The position numbers and the translations under genes are program-made. A DNA stretch of 64,000 bases from Rhodosporidiobolus odoratus (lineage: Eukaryota > Basidiomycota > Microbotryomycetes > Sporidiobolales > Sporidiobolaceae), in the NCBI GenBank assembly GCA_034387635.1, contig JAOANU010000017.1, positions 62,001 through 126,000 on the forward strand, written 5' to 3'. The notes under the pieces are model-generated. The model had not been told where the DNA came from, made no database searches, and worked only from the letters and a program-made list of their open reading frames with translations. Shown one piece after another: positions 44,894 through 55,465 of this stretch. Every line of letters starts with the position of its first letter. The first letter of the stretch is position 1.

Positions 44894-46767
44894 ATGGTCA
44901 GTCCGCCTTCCCTCGTTATCCCCCTCACTCAACACGCCGTTGACGCTCGATTCATAGGGACTCGCCGCAAAGCTCGCAGCCGCACAAGCCAATTCGGGGC
45001 AGTATGCTCGCCCACCAGGCCCACCGCCGTCTACCGCTGTCGGAGGTTCGTCGGTCCCTAATCCTTTTCCTCTGCTGTACCTTGACAGTCTCCTCTGCAG
45101 CTGCTGTTCCTGCCCCTCCGCCCTCGCAGCCCTCGCAGCCCAAATCTGATCCCACCAAGGATGTCAGCATGATCCTGCGCATTCTAGAGGAGGGCGTTAA
45201 GGACCAGGTGCGCGGTTTCTTCTCTCCTTCCGTTCGCCTCCCGACCTGCCCCTTGTTACTCTTACCTGCTGCACGCAGTGTTGCCATATTGACTCGTGGC
45301 TTCGTGCCTGTAGCAGAACCTGGCCGCCTTCTACCCTCAGGGCTCCCTTCTTCCCATCGCTCAGAAGATCGCTACGTCCGGCGCTCTTTCGCAAATCGCT
45401 CAGAGCTGGAAACTGCCGCTCGAGATTGCAATGGACTTTGCGCGCCTCGCTCTCTTCGACTGCATTCTCTACCGTCCGTCCCTTTCAGCATCTTCACTGC
45501 CCCAGATTGTGATTGACGATTGGGGCTTTTCCTTCTCTAGTCGACGACTCGGCCTCGATGGCATTCAAGCAATGGCAAGGTGCCCGCCTCGACGAACTTA
45601 AGATGATCGTCGGACACATTGCTACTGCAGCAGGTCTCTTCGATACCGACGGTGTCAATGTGCGCTGGATGAACTCGAAAAAAGAAGGCAACGGCTTCAC
45701 GACTGAGGCTCAAGCTCTCGAGCTCATCGGTCGGGTCAAGTTTGATAGGGGTACCCCATTAGGCACGGTACGCTCAACTGGTACCGGAATTGACGGTCCT
45801 TTTGGCTCACCCCAAACTTTCTTGCAGGCCCTCCACGAGAAAGTCCTCGAGCCGCTCGTCCACAAGCCAGCCAAGAAGGGCAAACTCAAGAAGCCGGTTC
45901 TTATCGTCTGCGCGACGGACGGTGCTCCGACTGGAGAACCTCGAGACACTATCATCAAGGTGCGCTTTTCTCCCGCCTCTTTCCCCATTCTCTTCTCCTT
46001 GCCAGCCTCGCCTGTCGAAACACGCCTTTCTAGCCTCTTGAAGGTCAATCATACTGACGTAGACGTCTGGTACAGGTCATCAAAGAGTCGAAGAAACTCC
46101 TCGACAAAACCCCTTACACAGCTGATGCCGTCAGTTTCCAGCTCGCCCAGATCGGGTGAGTCGCATACGCGTTCTTCCTCATATGCGCCGTTTCTGACAC
46201 TTTAATGACACTTTAATTCGGTTCAATCTTGCAGCGATGATCAAGGATGTCGCGAGTTCATGGAATACATTGACGAGGAGCCGACGGTTGGATCGCTGGT
46301 TGATGTGAGTGTCCCGCTTCATTCCCATTCTTCTGCTGCATCTTCTCCTCACGCTCCGTCCCGGTCTATGATTCCGGCCTATGGTCTCCAGGCTCTTGCG
46401 TGTGCGAAGGCTGATCGGTACTACCGTACAGACTACTTCGAAGTGCGTCGCTCTGCGATTCGCTTCTCCGCTTTGATCCCCTTCTTCGGCTGGATGTTCC
46501 GCTCGCGACCGCATCTCTTTCGCCACGCCCTGTCAGTCTTCCTTCATCGATGCTGATACTTCCTACCGCAGCTTTGAGAACGAGCAGGACAATTTCAGCA
46601 AGGCGAACCCGCCGTGCGATTCCTTTCTTTTCCTTCTCCGCATGCTCCACCCGCTGACGCCAGGTTTGCTTCTCGGAAGCGTACACCTCACGCGCGAGAT
46701 GTGGCTTGCGAAGCTCATCCTGGGCCCCATTCACAGCGGCTGGGACGCAGCGGATGAGCAGAAGTAG
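44894..46767 (+). CDS. von Willebrand factor A domain protein, paralog 2
   Basis: Same architecture as the gene at 3740-5751. The first coding exon is only ATG; an intron from 44897 to 44957 follows and exon 2 starts GLAAKLAAAQANSGQYARPP, matching the MGLASKL start of paralog 1. Next come a Pro-rich linker, the helical block MILRILEEGVKDQNLAAFYP, IAQKIATSGALSQIAQSWKL and PLEIAMDFARLALFD, and the vWA domain. Its metal site is DDSASM (paralog 1 has DDSGSM), the Thr of GTPLGT and ATDGAPTGEP. The C-terminus is REMWLAKLILGPIHSGWDAA, with stop TAG at 46765. About nine exons. The shared motifs and similar intron layout show descent from a duplication. Function unknown. Confidence 0.82.
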
Positions 46768-47213
46768 GCCTTTCTCCTGGATGGTAGACCTTTCTCCTGG
46801 GTGTTCCCCTCGATAATCAGGTGTGTGACCGGGTTCTGTTGTGCCAATGTATCACTCTACTTTGCCTCGTAGTTAGACCTGGCTTGCTGTCATAGTCTGG
46901 CTAGCAAGGGCGGACCGGTGCAGAGTGGGAAAAAGACGGACCTTCGCAGATCTCGATTAACTCTGAGTTCCTGGGTCTTTCTCAGGCATGTCCGCGCTTC
47001 ACCTCGCTCCGGCCAAGCGTCCTGAATGACATGTGAACGTAGCAGACGTCGCGATGCCCCCCGCGCAATGATTGGCTACCCCGATGAGAGGGCCCGCTGT
47101 CATGCTGAATCCCCCTCATCGAGACTCGGCGAGGAGAAGCGGAGGCCCTCTTTTGCTTTTCTCGCCCAGCTAAACCTCGCCTTTCGGTCTCCTACACTTA
47201 ACACAGCACCGAA
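46768..47213. other. intergenic region
   Basis: About 450 bp lie between two plus-strand genes. A short direct repeat (CCTTTCTCCTGG, near 46769-46801) lies just after the vWA stop codon. No gene is seen. Confidence 0.4.
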
Positions 47214-50000
47214 ATGGCTTCTCTCGCACCCCCTCCGCCCGGCGCCGATCGCTCGCACCCGTCTGCAAGCGCTCCGAAAAAGACTACATTGGTTCTTGAC
47301 AGTCTCCCTCCAAAGCAAGCTGGGTTTGGTACAGCTCAGGTGCGTTGTGTTCCCTCTTCAGCTTCGACCGACTGTCGGCCAGGCTGCATAAGTGTGATGT
47401 GGACGCAGGGAACGAGCGAGATCGGGCGAGTTTGGAGAGTGGTGCCCAGGTTCGGGTGTGCTCGCGAGCAGGCGGAGGGGCCGTGTGAGGCTTTGCGTCA
47501 GGTCGAGGCAGCCAAAAACCTGGATTGTCAGCTATTGCTGAGGCCCAACTCACTGCGCCGACGTTTCAGAGCTGTTCTGCGTGAAATTGGTCAAGCTGAT
47601 CCCATCGCCATATCCTTTTTCTTTCTCGACAACGTTGCGGTTCCCTCGATCCTTTCCTCACCTGCGCCCTACCGACCAAACAGTATCCGCGCACCCCGTC
47701 CCGCGTCGATCCCAACAACCCGCCTTGGCCAGCTTACCGCGGCTACCATGAGTGCGTTGTTTTCCCGGCTCCCACTCTATCCTCTTGAGCTACAACTGAT
47801 CCCGTCCTCTCATGCAGATACTCTTTCGCACATGCGACGATGGGCGTTCGTCTCCCGACTATTCTTGGGAAAGCGATCGACGATGTGGTAAAAACCCTCA
47901 ACGACGAGTATGAGGAGGACCGGATCGTCGACTTGACGGAGTGTATCTCGCGCCTCGAAGACCTCATGGACGGTATGTGCTTGACGAGACTACGAATGGC
48001 TTAGAGGAAAGGCAAGATCAACTTCTTACGGGGGTTTTCTCTTAGATCTTCATGCCAACGCCAAGCTGCGACCGATTATTGATGACGGAGAGGGTGACAT
48101 TCCCATGTGGAATAGGGCACTTGCCAAGGTGAGTCTTGCTAGCCATATCCCCTACTCGACTGCCGTCTGGGAAGCCTCGCCTGCGAATAACTTCCGGGCA
48201 GGCAACAGTGTGCAGCTTGACTGACATAATTCTGGCCCTGCAGTACTTTCGTGGCAAAGACTTCATGAACGCTCCCTGGCTCTTCGCCGAGGCGTACAAG
48301 TACCGCAGGTACGCCACCGAGGAACTCCCCGTCTCAAAGGTGACCCCTTACCTATGTTTCCCTGCAGGCTTCACGAGGCCTTCACCCTGAGCAAGTACTG
48401 GAAGAGTTACGACGTTTTCTTCAGGCAGAGTATGCTATGCCTCCTTCTCCCCTCTCCTCAGCACGACTCCGAAACCCCCCGTCGTCCGTCACCTCGCACT
48501 GAAACTCTCCCCTCGCTTATCGCGCAGAATGCGAAACCTTCTCTCGCTCAGGCGACGCCGTCTTCGAACTTTCTATGCGCTTCGCCGAGCCGTTCAAGCA
48601 GGCGGACAAGGCGACACCAGATGAGCAGCGGGAGGCATTGAGGCTCATGTTCCATGAACTTACTCAGGTGCATAGCAGACTTCGCCTCGCAGCTTGTGCG
48701 CCTGTCACTGACCGGAATGAACGAGACTGAATCCGTTTCTCTATACAGGTCTGTCTGTGGGGAAACAGTACCGATCTGTCGCTGCTCATCAACGTGAGTC
48801 GGTTCGTTTCTGCTGTCCCCCGGCCCTCGAGCACAGTCGGCGCTCCTTGCCATGAGTAAAGCTGTACTCCGGGTGCCAGGGGCATGTTAACGCGACCCCT
48901 GAATCGTGCATGAAGGTCATGGCATCTCGCCTAGAGCTGACGGGACCTTCTCAAAATCACCCTCTTTACCCTTCGCTGCGCCGTCACAGATGACGGAAGA
49001 CGACATCAAGAAGCTCCAGTCCACGGGCGGTGAACACCTCGCTGCCACTGAGCAGAACATCCTCGGCAACGATCTCGCGAAGGTGTGGGAGTACGTTTCT
49101 TCCCCCAAGTTCGGCTCGAAGGACAAGGGGGGTCGCCTCGATATCGTCATGGATAACGCCGGGTTCGAGCTTTACTGTGATATGGTCTACGCCGACTGGC
49201 TCATCCAGAGTGGGCTGTGTAGGGAGGTGCGGTTCCATGGCAAGGTGCGTTCTTCTTCCTCTCGCACCTTGTCCCCGCTTACCACCGCGTCCCGGTCGGC
49301 GATCGCTTACCTCGGCTGTGCACGCAACGAGAGTGGTTTGCTGATCGCATTTTTCTTTGCTCACGACACAGCGCTTCTCGTGGTTCGTCTCGGACGTCAT
49401 GTGGACCGACTTCCAATGGATCCTCAACTCGATGATCTATGGCCACCTCTTCCCGAATGCCTCGGACGAGGAGATGTCTTCTCTCAGGCTTATGGGTCAG
49501 CGCTGGAAGGGATATGTCAAGTCGGGACAGTGGGTATATGAGGTGAGTCGGCTGTTTTTGCTTCACTTCTCGCTGCCTGCTCCCCGCTTGCGCTTTTCGT
49601 GCCAGCCTTACTGACAAACCCTCTATCTTTGTAGGAGCACGCCTTCTGGTGCACCGGCTACAGTTTCTGGGAACTCGTCAAGGAAGCTCCGGATCTTTTC
49701 CTGCACCTCGCCGACTCCGACCTCGTCCTTTACAAGGGCGACCTGAACCACCGTCGCCTAACCTACGACGCTCACACCCCTCCCGACACACCCTTCTCCA
49801 TCGCTATCGGTCCGCTCGCTTCTCAGTCGGGTGCACCGCCTGTCCTTTCGATGAGGACGATCAAGAGCGACGTTGTGGTGGGCATTTCGGCGGAGAAGGC
49901 TCAGCAGCTGGACAAGGAAGAGCCGGGATGGAAGATCAGCGGGAAATATGCTGTGGTGCTTCTCTCCGAAGGTCGCAAGGGTGAGCCGGTGCAGTTGTGA
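47214..50000 (+). CDS. DUF89 damage-control phosphatase (ARMT1-like)
   Basis: Metal-dependent phosphatase of the DUF89 family, which is thought to remove harmful phosphometabolites such as fructose-1-phosphate and related sugar phosphates. Human ARMT1 and yeast YMR027W are relatives. A short first exon (MASLAPPPPGADRSHPSAS) joins across a long intron (47340-47682) to YPRTPSRVDPNNPPWPAYRG. Next is EYSFAHATMGVRLPTILGKA. The catalytic and metal-binding signature is DIVMDNAGFELYCDMVYADW. Other conserved blocks are WNRALAKYFRGKDFMNAPWL, FSWFVSDVMWTDFQWILNSM and HAFWCTGYSFWELVKEAPDL, and DLVLYKGDLNHRRL near the C-terminus. Stop TGA is at 49998. About ten exons, all joins in phase where checked. Family membership is clear; the natural substrate is not. 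Confidence 0.9.
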
Positions 50001-50184
50001 GGGGGTTGAGCATTCCGTGTGCACAGGGGGTGCTTCTCTGTACATGGCTAGTTGACATCCGAGGTATTGTAGACTGCAAAGACTGTTTGTTGTTGGTCTG
50101 TTTCGATCGGCCACCCGAGCGAGGACATCTTTTCCTTTCAGCTCCGCTCGCCTTCCTCTTTGCCTCTCACCTCGCTTGCTTACC

Positions 50185-50608
50185 ATGCGCGCTGCTTCGA
50201 TCCACCCAGCCAGCGGAGCGAGTAGCTACTACGGCAGCTTCAGTGAACGTCCTCCTTCCCGTGGCCCTGTCCAGCCCGAGTCCGACCTTTCTTTCCCTCC
50301 TCATTTCCTTCTTCCGACTGATCCCGTCCTCACACAGACGCCTCATTACTGGCCGCTGTGCCCTCCCATTCCTTCTCACCTTCTCCCTCACGCTCCTTCT
50401 CGCCTTGTGCTCCACCTTCCTCGTCCACCACCTCTGGTTTCCCCGCCCCACTTTCTTCTCCCAGTCGCAAAGCCCGTCCCTCGACGATTCGGCCGCGGAC
50501 GAACTCGGGGCTATCAAGCAGAGACTCTGGGTGCTGGAGCATAGGACGCGGGAGGTAGAGAGGACGGTTGGGCAGCTTGGGAAGGTGGGGGCCAGGGTGA
50601 GGAGGTGA
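50185..50608 (+). CDS. small single-pass membrane protein with coiled coil (5' structure uncertain)
   Basis: The 3' part is convincing: a hydrophobic helix (ALPFLLTFSLTLLLALCSTF), a Ser/Pro linker and an amphipathic coiled coil (DELGAIKQRLWVLEHRTREV), with stop TGA at 50606. It has no ATG in its own frame within reach. The likely first exon starts at ATG 50185 (MRAASIHPASGASSYYGS) in another frame, so an intron must join them. An acceptor CACACAG ends at 50337, but the donors I can see give the wrong phase. An acceptor at 50273 gives the right phase with a donor at 50222. The model needs transcript data. The family is unknown to me. Confidence 0.4.
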
Positions 50609-51425
50609 AGAAGCTTGAGGAGGAGCTGCCGCCGGCGGAGGACATGTTGATGATGTAGGAGGCCAGAGACACTTAGCTGGGAAGAGTACTGGCGAGGCTG
50701 TCCCGTATCCGCGCGAGGGGGTAGTTTGGAAAGCGGTAGGAAAAGCCGGACAAGGAAAGGCGAGAAAACGACTTTGCTGCTCTATACATTTCGCTTAGAA
50801 GGCTTCACGCTGTCCGCGCCGACGGAAAGTCTGTATCTTCACCCCGCAGAAGAGACTGCGTGATCAAGGGGAGAGAGGTACATATAGGATTCCTCCAGCG
50901 GTTGCCAACAGCAAAAACCGAGGGAGGAAAAACAGCGAGGGAGGAAAAACAGCGATGCCGTTGCTTCTCCACCCTGGCTCCCCTGGTCTTGTGTGTACCT
51001 TTCAAAGTAGCGAGCTACCTACGGGAGCACGCGCGCGGGTCGCCAATCTGTCGGGGAAGTCGAGCCGGTGAGCCGGAGCGTCGGACGCCCGTTGTCCTCG
51101 TGCAACGCCATCGTATCGCTCAAATATGAAGGTAAGGACTGCGGGACAGCTCTCACGAGGTCATGTATGCAGCTGAGCCATCTTCACTGGTGCGCCCTCT
51201 CTCCCTCGTCGCCAATTTCGAATGAGCCTGACCATCTTGCCTCCCCAGCCGATTGCCCGCCAACGCCATAGAGACGCTGGCTGCTTGGCGCGAGGTGGCA
51301 CGTATGCTATCCACACTATACGCAATGGCTGAGCCTGTCCGACATACCCTGGTCGCTTCACCTTCTGCCTCTCCTCCTTCTCCCGTCTCGCGCTGCCTCG
51401 ACTCGCTTGATCGACATTGTGCGAT
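50609..51425. other. intergenic region, no gene recognised
   Basis: About 820 bp lie between two plus-strand genes. Besides a 17-bp tandem repeat at 50919-50952, I see no coding or structural feature. The promoter of the next gene should lie here. Confidence 0.35.
50919..50952. repeat. 17-bp unit, two tandem copies
   Basis: The unit CGAGGGAGGAAAAACAG occurs twice in a row (50919-50935, 50936-50952) with no mismatch. It is non-coding and probably a slippage duplication. Confidence 0.85.
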
Positions 51426-53810
51426 ATGTCCCCCTCTGCGTCGAGTTTCTCTGAGCGCGCTGCCAAAGCCGTCTTCCTCGCCACGTCTTCACATCGCAAC
51501 GCGACATCCATCGATACCATTTTGCGGCAGGCGAAGGGGACCAGCTTTACTGCGAGTCTTCCTCCAGACACAACCTCTGTATACGGTCACTAACCCTTCG
51601 CTTCTGCAGTATCGACCAGCTGGCGCTCTCATCCTACCCTTCAGCATATCCCTCGCGCTTTTCTTCCTCTGCACCTTCGCCCTTCTCCGAGCCCTCTCCG
51701 GTCCACGACGACTGTCTCCCCTCCGTTTCGTGTCGCTCGAAACAGAAGGTTCACGGCGACAGAGGACGTTGCTTGGCGGAGAAAGGTTGTGGGTGTGGGC
51801 TGGATTCGCTTTCTCGATCAGTACGTCTCTTTTCCGAAGTGTGTTCATCTCGGACGGTTTCTGACCTGGTCACTCTGCAGTCTCGGTCACGCAACTGTCC
51901 TTCCAGCTCCGATACGGACAGCTGTCCAGCGGTACCATTGCTCCGGTTCTTTGCAGCGAGTTGGCCTTGTAAGCTGTTTCTCTTTGGCTTGGTCATCTGT
52001 GCACAAGCTTACTTTCAGCACGTCCAGCCTTGTCCTCTGCGCAGTGGCCTTCACCCACACCATCACGTCTCAGCATTCTATTCCACTTCTTCACTCTGCC
52101 CTGTCGTACCTCCCTTCGTCTTCCCTTTCCCAACCTCTGCTCGGCTCTCGCACCACCGCCGCCCTTATCCTCGCCGCACCCCTTTTCCTAGTCGGCACTC
52201 TTGCCGGTCCGCTTGTGCCGATTGTCCGGTCAACCAGTGCGATTCGCACCACCATCGCCGAGACAATGCAGCTGTTCTCAGCGGCGTCGACCGGCGACTC
52301 GAAGAAACTCGGCCCGCAACTGTACGACGAGCTCCAGCAAAAGCTCGCGAAAGCGTGGACGGACTGCTTGAGTGGGAGGAAGGACGCTATCAAGGTTGTT
52401 CTGGTTGTCGCGTTGCTCGTCGCGCTTGGAGTGGTCGAGTTGCGAGCGTTCCTGCGCTACCGGAGGTTGATCAAGGTGAGTCTTCCATCTAAAGTCATCC
52501 TTGCGTCTGTCGCTCATGCGCTGCTTCACAGTACGCCAAGCGCGAAGAACAGCAAGCCCGCGCCCAGCCACGGAAACCATCTGCACCTCGCAACCAGCGC
52601 CGCCGCACCACTGCGAAACCCACACGAGCGTCCGCCAGTCCCCCCTCTCGTCCCCAGCCTTCACGAAACGACCAGCCTGCCTCTCACCCAATGCAGCGAA
52701 GCAGCTCGAACGCCTCTTCCAGCTCCTCGATTTCTTCCCGCTCCTCGTACTCCTGCATATCCACCGCTGTCGACCCGCCTGAGCCAGCATACCAATCCTG
52801 CGCACTGAGCCGCGCCTCGTCTACCAGATCAACCACATCAACCCGCCTGGCCTACGATTGTTCGCCGACCTCGTCCCCCCAATCTCGATCCGCCGCCTCT
52901 AACTCCTTACCGATGAAGCGTGGCGAATCCAGCGGCTCAAGCTCTTCGGCTTTCTCAGAGTCGATGCCAGTATTGGCCTACCTCGTCACCGAAGGCGCGG
53001 AGGATGCGGCCCACCCTAACGAAGACCCGGTTCAGCAAAGCCAGGCGCTCGCCTTCTCTAAATACGCTGCAGAACGACCGCAACGACCCAAGCCGGCGAT
53101 GCTTCGCCGTACAAGTAGTCGGGAAGAGATCGTCGGGTGTATGCTCGGCGCTAGGGAGGAAAGAAGGAGCTGGGATACCCTGCCACCTCAATACGCTTCT
53201 CGAGCGGGCAGTCGCCGGGTGCAGCAGAAAATGGAAGAACAGGAGAAGGACGAGGATGAGGAGGAGGTCGACTATGCTGAGGCGGTGGGTCGCTCGGTGA
53301 CATCCAATTCTGCGCACCTGATCGATTCGGGAGACGAGGAGAGTCTGTTCGAGAACCTCGAGACGGGGGACCTCGGCAGGTACGCTGGCCCACCGTCGTA
53401 CATGCTGGTGGCGATGCGAGATTGTCGATTGAAGGATGCAGCCGCGAGTGCTGTGAGTCTGTGTCTGGCCGGAGTGCTATACGGGGTGAAGGCGACTTGG
53501 GCGGAGCAGATCATGAATCGAGCAGGGGTGCGTCTTCCTTCCCTCCCTCTCTCTTTCACTGAGGAACATTTACTGACCTTTGGTGATTCAACATTCGCAG
53601 CTCGCATTCTTCATTCTCATCATCGAGAACATCTTCCCCGCCATCTCTCTTCTGGCGGTCCTGACCGTCACCTACATGCGACAACTCGCTTTTCACCCTC
53701 AAGCCCTGAAGGTCGACACAATGGCCGACGACCAAGATGAGCGCCAGATGGGCTGGTGGATACCAACGGCGCACCGATTAAGGCGGGACGGCAGAGGGAG
53801 TCATTGTTGA
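51426..53810 (+). CDS. multi-spanning membrane protein, family unknown
   Basis: Starts MSPSASSFSERAAKAVFLA, then SIDTILRQAKGTSFTASL. A 31-nt intron with a CTAAC branch joins to YRPAGALILPFSISLALFFL. Further hydrophobic segments are LWVWAGFAFSISVTQLSFQL, ALILAAPLFLVGTLAGPLVP, VVLVVALLVALGVVEL, a weaker AASAVSLCLAGVLYGV and LAFFILIIENIFPAISLLAV. Between the fifth and sixth lies a long Ser/Arg/Pro-rich and acidic region of about 270 residues (MQRSSSNASSSSSISSRSS...EEQEKDEDEEEVDY), probably cytosolic. The protein ends MGWWIPTAHRLRRDGRGSHC. Seven exons. Three or four helices each side of a long loop could suggest a transporter or channel, but I see no family signature. The splice phases are consistent, so the gene is likely real. 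Confidence 0.6.
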
Positions 53811-54339
53811 GGGCACTCCTTGAGGTGCTCACGAGCGCCCTGCGTCAGATACATAGCACGGGACGGGCAGCAGGGGCTGAGGGTAGATAACAATTCGATT
53901 CTGGGAAACGAGCAGACCAAGTCGCCGTCATTGCCCTGTGGATTCTTCCGACTCTCCGAGACGTCGCACTCAGCGCTATCGCAACGTGTCTCTGCGCTTC
54001 TCGGCAACGATCAGGCTGAATGGAAGGATGCCTTTGCTTGAGACAGCACGGGCTTTTTTTTCGGCGACCTTCTCAACTCGCTTTTCCTCGGTTTGATGCC
54101 TCTAGACCTATCTCTCACCGCCGCTGCGGCTGTCAGACTGCTTACAGGTCGTCTATCACTGCTCCGCTACTCAGCCGCGCCGCCCTTCCGCCTCGAGTCG
54201 CTCCTTTCCTCGAGCCTTCGCCGCCTCCTAACCGCGCTTGGCCCCTCATCCACTTCGCATCCTGGTCTGCTCCTCACGTCAAGGAGAAGAGCTGACCAGG
54301 AATGGCTTTCTGCTTCGTTCCTTACACTTGAGCGTCCAC
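53811..54339. other. intergenic region, no gene recognised
   Basis: This 530-bp gap precedes the Clp1-like candidate. A frame open at 54093-54464 (MMPLDLSLTAAAAVRLLTG) overlaps the start of that gene in another frame. It has no support beyond length. Confidence 0.35.
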
Positions 54340-55465
54340 ATGCCTTGCATGATGCCTCCATCTTCAGCTTGCGGCTCTTTTGCCTCTTCTCCTTCGGCGA
54401 CTTCCCTTTTCTCGAAAGCCTCCTACGCGACCGACAGTACCTCGCTGGGCCTCGAGTCCCATAACTTCCAGCCAACGCCGTCGACTTCAGGGCCGAATCC
54501 GGCCGCCAAAGCCGCGAGTATTCACCTGCCGCTTCATCTTCCCGCACCACCATGTCCGCTCGAGGAGGTCGACATCGCCAGCTTGATCGTCGACCACGAG
54601 CTCGAAGGCGCACCGGTGGGTTTTGCCGTCGGAAAGCTGCGATCTATCGGTTAGTCTCGTCGAAAAGCGCCCCCCTGCCACTGCTGCTCTAACCGCACCT
54701 GCCTCCTTCGCAGGGTCATCGCTCCTCCAAGCGGCGTCTGCGACCACAATGCACCTTCCTTTGGGCGATCAGCTACCCGAGTACCTCCCCGTGACCCTTC
54801 CTCCCATCGCCTCTCCCTCACTAATCTACCTCCCCTCGCATATCCTCTCCATCCGCTCGAACGACTCCCCTCGACGACTCCTCCTACCCGTGCACGGTCT
54901 TCTCTACGCCGCCTCCTCTCCGACATTGTCCTTCCTCAGCTCGCAGCCCGAGAGGCAACCGCACCACCCGAACCTTCCCGGCGGTCCGCGTCCGTACCCC
55001 TCTGGTGGCGACAAAGAAGGAACGGCTCACCTCCCCGTTGTCGAGCTCAGCCTGCCTTCTTCCTCCGCCTTCACCATCCTGCAAGGGTGGATTTACCTCC
55101 GTGCACCCCTTCTCCTCCTCTCGTCCCTTCTCCCCTGTCCGCCACCCTCCGCATCTCCCTCCTCCGCAAAGCCGTCCTCCCTCTCCCATCTCCTCAACCC
55201 ATCGACACCCACCTCATCAACCTTCTCCCAATCAACCCCTGAATCCCTCACCCAATCTCTCGCGGCCTTCCCCTGCTCCCTCCTCCTCAAGCACGTCCAC
55301 ATCGTACACGGCGTCTGGAGCGCCGCGGTAGCCCTTCAAGTCGGCGACGAGGATTTGTGGAGAGTAATGGGCGTTGCTTGGCAGATCCTCGTTGCGGCGC
55401 TGGCGCTGCGTGAGAGGGAAAGGCGGTTGAGGGCGTCGACCCCGGCGACTTGGGACGAGGAATGA
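54340..55465 (+). CDS. Clp1-like protein (candidate)
   Basis: Two exons, one 60-nt intron in GKLRSIG|SSLLQ, about 350 residues. The start is MPCMMPPSSACGSFASSP. Main blocks are CPLEEVDIASLIVDHELEGA, LPEYLPVTLPPIASPSLIYL, RRLLLPVHGLLYAASSPTL and LPVVELSLPSSSAFTILQGW. It continues with IYLRAPLLLLSSLLP and LLLKHVHIVHGVWSAAVALQ, and ends WQILVAALALRERERRL. The layout (a PVHGLLYAA segment followed by LPVV...P...FTILQGWIY) recalls the basidiomycete Clp1 (clampless-1) family, which acts in dikaryon and clamp formation downstream of the homeodomain mating genes. That recollection is not firm. A BTB/POZ-like adaptor is an alternative. Its last 130 bp overlap the antisense 3' end of the aldehyde dehydrogenase model. 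Confidence 0.45.

Noticed and set aside
50919..50952. CRISPR-like or satellite array
   Set aside because: Only two adjacent 17-bp copies without spacers; a slippage duplication is enough.
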